DNA of 64,000 nt, taken from positions 62,001 through 126,000 of IMG/VR virus record IMGVR_UViG_3300032288_004964. One strand, 5' to 3'. Below the pieces are notes generated by a model. It did no database searches. It was given only the letters and a program-made list of their open reading frames with translations, and was not told the DNA's origin. The translations under genes were made by a program, and so were the position numbers. Positions 52,449 to 58,626 of this stretch are shown here, piece by piece. The stretch's first letter is position 1. Each line of letters starts with the position of its first letter. The DNA comes from a virus.

Positions 52449-53202
52449 ATCCATTATCTTCTCTATAAGCATTTACAGAATCATTAATTTCTTGTCTATC
52501 TATTATAAATTTCTTAGTTTCTGTATCATATGAAGCTACTCCGTATAAGTCTTCGCTAATAAAAACTCCGATTAGAATATACCCTTCTTCATCATCAGTA
52601 GTATCCATATATTTATCAAAGTCTATCCCTTCTTTTCTATAGATATTTCTAAGTTTTTCTAGTCCTTCTAAGTATTCTTTATCTTTTGTTGAAATGTATT
52701 TATTATATATGTCTTTTAATTCTTTTGTATTTATCTCATCGCTTAAAAATGTTATAAAAAATTTATGATTGATACTTTCCTTTGTATTATCTACAGATTC
52801 TGGATGACCTACAGATAATGATGTAACTATATAAGTATTATCTTTTAATTCCAATCCTTTTGATTCCGCTCTACTAATCATTTCATCAATTGAGATATTA
52901 ATTGTATTTAGATTATCAATAACTTTACTAAAATCATTTTTACCTGATTTTATATTATATTGAATCAAGCAGTTATATAACATTCTATATGTCTCATTAT
53001 CATCAACTTCAGCGTTGACTGCTTTAAGTTTTGAATCAACTAAATATCTATATGTTCTAGCTGAAGCAAATTCTTTAACATCAAATAAACTATCATTGAA
53101 TGTGTCTAATGAAATAGATTTAAATGTCAAGAAGTCTTGATAATCTTTAGATGTTCCAAAACTTTCATTTATAGAAAAGTCATTATATCTTTTTAATTTC
53201 AT
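52447..53202 (-). CDS. Putative head-targeted protein of unknown function
   Basis: This 251-residue protein starts MKLKRYNDFSINESFGTSKD, a clear shared leader (I-N-E/S). The rest is alpha/beta and acidic; a stretch DDEEGYILIGVFISEDLYGV looks like a core beta sheet. It overlaps the upstream methyltransferase gene by 4 nt (ATGA), so they form an operon of two leader-bearing proteins. Confidence 0.5.
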   Translation of the reverse strand: MKLKRYNDFSINESFGTSKDYQDFLTFKSISLDTFNDSLFDVKEFASARTYRYLVDSKLKAVNAEVDDNETYRMLYNCLIQYNIKSGKNDFSKVIDNLNTINISIDEMISRAESKGLELKDNTYIVTSLSVGHPESVDNTKESINHKFFITFLSDEINTKELKDIYNKYISTKDKEYLEGLEKLRNIYRKEGIDFDKYMDTTDDEEGYILIGVFISEDLYGVASYDTETKKFIIDRQEINDSVNAYREDNG

Positions 53203-54035
53203 TTCTTAAAATTATTATTTAATATTATCATTTTAGTATGAGTAGAATGTTTAATAACAATTCCAAAATCTTCCATTACTTTTTCTTTAATAAAAGGAAC
53301 TATAAAGTCTTCCTCGGATATTATCTTATAAGAAGAAGGTATTTTCTTTTTAACAGTTTCTAATGATACTGGTAAATAATTTTCATTTAATTCTCTTTCC
53401 CAGTTATCAATATATCTATACTTTAGTAAGAAATGAACAAATGTTCTATAATTATTATCTATTGAATCCCATCTATCTTCAAATGATTTTAAATAGTATG
53501 GATTAGCTAATTCTCTAACTTTTTTAACATCTTCTTCAAATGACTTTCTTTCACCTTTGTGTATTTCAACAGAAGGTATCATATCTCTAATAGTTATCCA
53601 TTTGAATTGACCACCAAATACTTGTTGTTCCCAAAACTTTTTAATTACACTTGAATGTGAGTAAGAATAAACTTCGTGTATAACAGAACTTAAGTTAAGT
53701 AAAGGTCTTTTATATCTTGACAATTCAGAAACTACCTGGTTCCAATTACTTGTTAGTAAGGCATCTTCACCTAATATAGATTCTGCTTTTGAAAGCATTG
53801 TGTCATCTAAGTCATATCCAATTAACTTAACATCTGGTTTCATATTTTGAACAAGTGAAAGAAATGTTCCATTAGCGCATCCAAAATCTACAATAACATC
53901 AAAGTCTAATTTGTTTACAAAGAATAACTTGTCTTGCATTGACATTTTCATTCCCTCAATATATTCATCAAAGTCAGCGATTGGTTTATCACCTACTAAT
54001 TCTTCAAGAAATAGTTGCCAATTTAGTATTTTCAT
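53199..54035 (-). CDS. Putative head-targeted SAM-dependent methyltransferase
   Basis: This 278-residue protein has N-terminal MKILNWQLFLEELVGDKPIA, a shared-leader variant (F-L-E/E). The class I methyltransferase core follows: FDVIVDFGCANGTFLSLVQN (motif I), VKLIGYDLDDTMLSKAESIL (acidic motif II) and RPLLNLSSVIHEVYSYS (motif IV region, with the N-L-S-S-V-I-H-E pattern of methyltransferases acting on small or protein targets). An exact TAATATATAC motif ends 3 nt upstream. If packaged, it could act on host molecules at infection onset. Confidence 0.6.
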   Translation of the reverse strand: MKILNWQLFLEELVGDKPIADFDEYIEGMKMSMQDKLFFVNKLDFDVIVDFGCANGTFLSLVQNMKPDVKLIGYDLDDTMLSKAESILGEDALLTSNWNQVVSELSRYKRPLLNLSSVIHEVYSYSHSSVIKKFWEQQVFGGQFKWITIRDMIPSVEIHKGERKSFEEDVKKVRELANPYYLKSFEDRWDSIDNNYRTFVHFLLKYRYIDNWERELNENYLPVSLETVKKKIPSSYKIISEEDFIVPFIKEKVMEDFGIVIKHSTHTKMIILNNNFKK

Positions 54036-54038
54036 AGA

Positions 54039-54048
54039 GTATATATTA
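54039..54048 (-). promoter_or_regulatory. Late-type promoter motif TAATATATAC
   Basis: An exact copy on the minus strand, ending 3 nt before the start codon at 54035. Confidence 0.5.
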
Positions 54049-54050
54049 AA

Positions 54051-54818
54051 TTATTTCCAGATTTTTTCCAAATCTATCTTAGAATTTATATCTATGACTT
54101 TGCCATCTTTTTTAAGTGAGTATGTTTGTATAGGTTGAAACATCTTAACTATATCCTTTACTTTCTTTTTTTCTTCAGGTTCCATATCAAAGTTGAATAT
54201 TTGAATAAGATTTTCTATCTCATTAAATGTTAATTTGTTTTTATCTCCTGAAAAGAAGGTAAAATTATAACTATAGTTATTAAATTTAGCAGCATCTGGT
54301 TTATTTGATTTACTAATTAAAAATTTAGTTAAACAGTTTTCTAATCCAATTGATGGTAAAGAATATCTATATCCATTGATTATAAATTCTTTATTCTTAT
54401 TATCATAATGTCTCATTAACTCTTCAGTTATTATAAAGTAGTTAAAGTGTTTAGTATTAAATTCTATAACATCATTAATTCCTCTTTCATCATCAAAGTA
54501 TTGTAATTTTATTGACTCACCTTTTGTGAATCTAACAATTTCAAAAAATAAGAAGATAATATCAATACTTTTGATATCATTGAATGTATAACCTTTTGAT
54601 AGCTTAATATTTTTCTCAACAAGATGTTTTAATTTATTAATAACAACACCAACATTATCTTTAACATAATTGTGTTCATATTCTATAATATCTTCAACAT
54701 CTGCTCTTTTGATGGAAATTTCAAAGTCATCTTTATAGAATAAACCTTGTGATGGTAATATCTTAGTATCTATCTTTTTTGTTAGGTTAAGAAGTCCTCT
54801 TAGTAAATCCATTAACAT
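54051..54818 (-). CDS. gp26-family baseplate protein (second paralogue)
   Basis: This 255-residue protein has ILPSQGLFYKDDFEISIKRA at the start and then IIEYEHNYVKDNVGVVINKL. It aligns with the truncated gene at 1-729 through the same order of segments, but without that protein's Cys pairs. The LPS-x-G-x-x-Y opening is typical of the gp26 family in T4-like phages. TAATATATAAT lies 19 nt upstream. Start ATG 54818; ATG 54812 is also possible. Confidence 0.55.
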   Translation of the reverse strand: MLMDLLRGLLNLTKKIDTKILPSQGLFYKDDFEISIKRADVEDIIEYEHNYVKDNVGVVINKLKHLVEKNIKLSKGYTFNDIKSIDIIFLFFEIVRFTKGESIKLQYFDDERGINDVIEFNTKHFNYFIITEELMRHYDNKNKEFIINGYRYSLPSIGLENCLTKFLISKSNKPDAAKFNNYSYNFTFFSGDKNKLTFNEIENLIQIFNFDMEPEEKKKVKDIVKMFQPIQTYSLKKDGKVIDINSKIDLEKIWK

Positions 54819-54870
54819 ATTTAAATAATATTTTATTATTATATATTATTTCAATGAGGTTATGTTCATC

Positions 54871-54880
54871 TAATATATAC
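54871..54880 (+). promoter_or_regulatory. Late-type promoter motif TAATATATAC
   Basis: An exact copy ending 3 nt before the ATG at 54884. Confidence 0.5.
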
Positions 54881-54883
54881 ATA

Positions 54884-55612
54884 ATGATAATTAATGATGA
54901 TTGTTTCAATTATATTACCACAATCCCTTCAAATTCAATTGATTTGGTGTTAGTAGATCCACCCTATCTTATATCTCGTTCATCTGGATTTACAAACTAT
55001 TCTGATGATGCTAATGATGATATGAAGACTAAATATGGTCAATTATCTATTGATTTTGGTGATTGGGATAAATCAGAAATTGATTGGAATAAATTATTTT
55101 CAGAATATTATAGAGTCCTTAAAAAAGGAGGAACTGTTATTTTCTTTTATGATATATGGAAATCAAATGAGATTAAAGAAGCAGCTGAATTAAGTAAGTT
55201 TAAACAACCAAGAGTTTGTCAGTGGCAGAAAACAAATCCTGTTCCTGTTAATTCTAAACTTAATTACTTGTCCAATGCCATAGAGTATTTCTTTACATTT
55301 GTTAAGAGTGGTAAACCTACTTTTAACTCTGAGTATGATAATGGTGTTTATAGATATCCGATTTGTCATGGTAAAGAAAGATCTGAACATCCGACTCAAA
55401 AGCCTTTAAGTTTAATATCTGACTTAGTTAAGAAACACTCTAATCCTGGTGATGTTGTGTTGGATACATTTGCTGGATCTGGAACTACTGGACACGCTTG
55501 TATTTTAAATGATAGAAAGTACATATTGATAGAGAAAGAGGAAAAATATTTTGAAATAATAAAACATAGATTAAAAAATCTATCAACAAATAGTAATTTT
55601 AGTAATATATAA
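54884..55612 (+). CDS. DNA N6-adenine or N4-cytosine methyltransferase (beta class)
   Basis: The protein has 242 residues from ATG 54884; the in-frame ATG 30 nt upstream lies before the promoter motif. Catalytic motif IV is LVLVDPPYLI near residue 25. SAM-binding motif I comes later, as VLDTFAGSGTTGHACILN, giving the IV-before-I order of the beta class. EHPTQKPLSLISDLVKKHS is the typical motif X region. No partner restriction nuclease is adjacent, so it probably protects phage DNA or acts as an orphan regulator. The target sequence cannot be read from the gene. Confidence 0.85.
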   Translation: MIINDDCFNYITTIPSNSIDLVLVDPPYLISRSSGFTNYSDDANDDMKTKYGQLSIDFGDWDKSEIDWNKLFSEYYRVLKKGGTVIFFYDIWKSNEIKEAAELSKFKQPRVCQWQKTNPVPVNSKLNYLSNAIEYFFTFVKSGKPTFNSEYDNGVYRYPICHGKERSEHPTQKPLSLISDLVKKHSNPGDVVLDTFAGSGTTGHACILNDRKYILIEKEEKYFEIIKHRLKNLSTNSNFSNI

Positions 55613-55631
55613 AAATAAAATATTAATTAAT

Positions 55632-56033
55632 ATGAGTATAATAGTAAAAAATTCACAACTTAATAATGAAACGGTTGAGGCTTTGAATATTTTAATTGAT
55701 TTAGATATAAATGCAACAGCTGCTTTTAGATTAACAAGAATAATTAAAGAATTGTCATCTATTGTTGATGATAAATTAAAAATGGAGAAAAGGATTCTTG
55801 ATAAATGGATTGAAAAAGATGAATTAGGTAACCCAGTTAGACCTAAAGATGAGACTGGTAATGTAGTTGAAGGAGCTGTTAATGTTACCAATGTTGAAGA
55901 ATTTACTAAAGAAATGAAGTCTCTTATGGAAATTGAGAATGAAATTTCTTATGATAAAATTAAGTTTGAAGAATTAAATTTAACAACTGCTAAGGTTAAA
56001 GATTTAATGAAACTAGAATTCTTATTTGATTAA
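55632..56033 (+). CDS. Small helical hypothetical protein
   Basis: This 133-residue, nearly all helical protein includes ATAAFRLTRIIKELSSIVDD, a mid loop NPVRPKDETGNVVEG and a C-terminal MEIENEISYDKIKFEELN. It recalls small proteins common in Bacteroidota phages, but I cannot name it. It follows the methyltransferase by 19 nt. Confidence 0.5.
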   Translation: MSIIVKNSQLNNETVEALNILIDLDINATAAFRLTRIIKELSSIVDDKLKMEKRILDKWIEKDELGNPVRPKDETGNVVEGAVNVTNVEEFTKEMKSLMEIENEISYDKIKFEELNLTTAKVKDLMKLEFLFD

Positions 56034-56035
56034 CT

Positions 56036-56137
56036 ATGCCATTTCCACATTATAACATATATCTCAGTTCTATTCTAAAAAGAAATAGAAGAAGGAAATT
56101 TATTGAAAAATTATTTTCTAAAAAGTCTGATAAGTAA
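56036..56137 (+). CDS. Very small basic protein
   Basis: This is a 33-residue reading frame (MPFPHYNIYLSSILKRNRRR, then a Lys-rich end). It starts 2 nt after the preceding stop codon and ends inside a terminator. The MPFPHY opening recalls MPLPHF of the tail tube protein. A real gene is plausible but the short length makes it uncertain. Confidence 0.35.
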   Translation: MPFPHYNIYLSSILKRNRRRKFIEKLFSKKSDK

Positions 56138-56152
56138 TTATCAGACTTTTTT
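56120..56152 (+). terminator. Intrinsic terminator
   Basis: A 14-bp inverted repeat AAAAAGTCTGATAA / TTATCAGACTTTTT with a 4-nt loop, upstream of the tail-fibre genes. Confidence 0.9.
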
Positions 56153-56170
56153 ATTTATACTATGATATTT

Positions 56171-56180
56171 TAATATATAG
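56171..56180 (+). promoter_or_regulatory. Late-type promoter motif TAATATATAG
   Basis: A one-base variant of the 10-mer, 20 nt before the ATG of the propeller tail-fibre gene. Confidence 0.45.
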
Positions 56181-56200
56181 TATAAAATTATCAATTTTTA

Positions 56201-58585
56201 ATGCCAAGTACTTATAGTATAAATGTTGGTTCATCCACAGAAGCTCATAGATTAGCAACAATTGAAGATGTTTTAAATTTACTTCCAGATAATTTAGAAA
56301 AATTAGTCAATCCTATTGATGTCAGAAGTGTTGTTTATTCTACTTGGGAAAACTCAGTATTTAAACAATTAACCGGTAGTGCTTCAATTGAATATATTGG
56401 TATTCATAGAAATGATATTTATAATAAAATTTATTTTGGTAAGAAACAATTATCAAGTAATGATATAATGAGTTCATCTCTTCTTAATAGTGATGTTGAT
56501 ACATTCTTTTATAACACAAAATCTGATTCTAATTTATCAAACCAATATACTAAAATAAGTATTTTATCTGGTACAAATTCTGGTTGGTATAATATAGCTC
56601 CTTATATGAGATCTTATATAGCAATCAGTCCTCCTAATCCTGTGTTAGCCCCAAGTATTATTGGGAGTTCTATTGCTGTTGGAAATACACCTCAAGGAAT
56701 TGCGTTTAACCCTATTAGTAACACGATGTATGTATGTAATGCTTCATCGGCTACTATATCTGTTATAGATTGTGTTACAAATACAGTTATTTCTACAATA
56801 ATTTTACCTGCGAGTTATCCTCAAAGAATAGCTTATTGTTCAGTAAATAATACAATGTATATCGGTAATGCTCCTCCATCTATTAATGGCAACAATGTAT
56901 TTGTTATAGATTGTAATACAAATACACTTGTAGCTACTATAATAGGTTGTGGAGTAGCTTTGGCATATAATCCTGTTAATAATAAAATGTATTGTTGTAG
57001 AAATCTTACAGGGGTATCAGTAATTGATTGTAATACTAATACATTTACGAATATCGCAACTCCAAATTGTTCTAATATAGATTACAATTCTTTAAGTAAT
57101 ACTATGTATTTTACCACAGGAGCAAGTGGTAATGTTGTAGTTATAAATTGTGTCACAAATACTATTAGTTCTACTATATCAATAGGAGTTAACTCAACAT
57201 CAATAGTATATAACTCATTAAATAACACAATGTATGTTAGTAATCCTGGATTGTCTAGTATAAAGATTATAAATTGTAATACCAATACTGTAACATCTAC
57301 TATAACTACTTCGGGAAATGTATCTACCATGATTTACATTCCATTATTTAATTATATTTATTTTTCCAATTTTACATTGGATACTGTTGATATTATAGAT
57401 TGTAATACTAATTTAGTAGTAAATTCTTTACCAATTTTTAGTGTTAGATATTTATCATATAATTACTTAACTAATATCATATATGTTACAAATCAAAATA
57501 CTGCTAATGTCACATTAATTTCTGCTCCTCCTCCAGTGGGTTATAGTTTTTCACAAGTTATTCAGTATAGAATTACTAATCCATCATCTGGTAATGTTTA
57601 TGTTACCACAGATTCTGGTAGAGTTTATATAAATGATATAGGTTTACCAACTATCAATGAGACAATCGGATCAGCATCAAACAATGCTATTTTAGAATAT
57701 AGTAATGGTAATTTAAGTTGGACATTCAATAATTATACAGCAGCATCGATTGGTACACCTGGTCTTACTTTATCAATCTTGGGAAATCCAATTACAGTAA
57801 ATGGATATAATATAGAATTAACAGATAGTAGACCAATTATTCAAGATTCATTTAATAGTATTCAAAGTGGACAAACATTTTCTAAAGCCACTTTGGTTGA
57901 TGTGATAGAAAGAATGTTATATTCTTATATACCACCAATTGTTAGTTTATCTGTAAGTCCTTCTATTGGTGAGAAGGGTAATCCACCCACTATTACTGTT
58001 ACATATACTATTACAAAGGAAACTGATCCTGTAATTAATTGTCAGTTTCCATCTGGAAATGTTATTGGATTTTCAAGTCCGGCTCCTATAAATGCTCCGG
58101 GAACTTCTATAGTGAGTGGTAATGTTACCGGAATAGCTCCTTTTGGGTTTACATCTTCATACATATTTCAGGTTACTGATTCTGGAGTTTCTAATGGTAA
58201 TGTACCAACTACAGTTAGCACTTCAGCAACTTTTAATTTAGTTTATCCTTATTTCTGGGGTATTACTTCCTCAAATGCGGTAAATGCTTCTCAAATGAAT
58301 TCCATACTTAGTGGTCTATCAAAATCAGTTAGTAGTAAGTCTAATAAAACTGCTATTTTTAATGGTGTTGGATATGTTTATTTTGCTTATCCAAGTAGTT
58401 ATGGATATTTATCTCAAATTTTAGATGAGAATACTAATCCTGTTTCATTTACATATTCTATATATAGTGGACCAGGATTGACATCTCCAGGTTATTATTG
58501 GTCGAATGTTTCATACATAGTTTATAAAATTGGACCAACAACAGTCGGATTTCCAAATTCAGTTAGTTGGCAATTTGATTATTAA
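56201..58585 (+). CDS. Tail fibre/adhesin with YVTN-type beta-propeller
   Basis: The protein is 794 residues. The N-terminal about 125 residues (MPSTYSINVGSSTEAHRLAT; FKQLTGSASIEYIGIHRN) are nearly the same as in the next gene and probably attach the fibre to the virion. Residues about 145-440 hold about seven propeller blades with the signature VIDC.TNTVISTI and Y.....TMYV. The C-terminal part has Ig-like domains ending in NSVSWQFDY, shared with the next protein's TDWQFKL. The propeller is a likely receptor-binding module. Confidence 0.7.
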   Translation: MPSTYSINVGSSTEAHRLATIEDVLNLLPDNLEKLVNPIDVRSVVYSTWENSVFKQLTGSASIEYIGIHRNDIYNKIYFGKKQLSSNDIMSSSLLNSDVDTFFYNTKSDSNLSNQYTKISILSGTNSGWYNIAPYMRSYIAISPPNPVLAPSIIGSSIAVGNTPQGIAFNPISNTMYVCNASSATISVIDCVTNTVISTIILPASYPQRIAYCSVNNTMYIGNAPPSINGNNVFVIDCNTNTLVATIIGCGVALAYNPVNNKMYCCRNLTGVSVIDCNTNTFTNIATPNCSNIDYNSLSNTMYFTTGASGNVVVINCVTNTISSTISIGVNSTSIVYNSLNNTMYVSNPGLSSIKIINCNTNTVTSTITTSGNVSTMIYIPLFNYIYFSNFTLDTVDIIDCNTNLVVNSLPIFSVRYLSYNYLTNIIYVTNQNTANVTLISAPPPVGYSFSQVIQYRITNPSSGNVYVTTDSGRVYINDIGLPTINETIGSASNNAILEYSNGNLSWTFNNYTAASIGTPGLTLSILGNPITVNGYNIELTDSRPIIQDSFNSIQSGQTFSKATLVDVIERMLYSYIPPIVSLSVSPSIGEKGNPPTITVTYTITKETDPVINCQFPSGNVIGFSSPAPINAPGTSIVSGNVTGIAPFGFTSSYIFQVTDSGVSNGNVPTTVSTSATFNLVYPYFWGITSSNAVNASQMNSILSGLSKSVSSKSNKTAIFNGVGYVYFAYPSSYGYLSQILDENTNPVSFTYSIYSGPGLTSPGYYWSNVSYIVYKIGPTTVGFPNSVSWQFDY

Positions 58586-58597
58586 ACTTTAAATAAT

Positions 58598-58607
58598 TAA
58601 TATATAC
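58598..58607 (+). promoter_or_regulatory. Late-type promoter motif TAATATATAC
   Basis: An exact copy, 19 nt before the ATG at 58627. Confidence 0.5.
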
Positions 58608-58626
58608 AAAAAAGATAAAATTATTA

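Noticed and set aside
54854-54883. Longer start (ATG 54854) for the DNA methyltransferase
   Set aside because: It would place the TAATATATAC motif inside the coding region; the ATG at 54884 has the motif at the usual 3-nt spacing.
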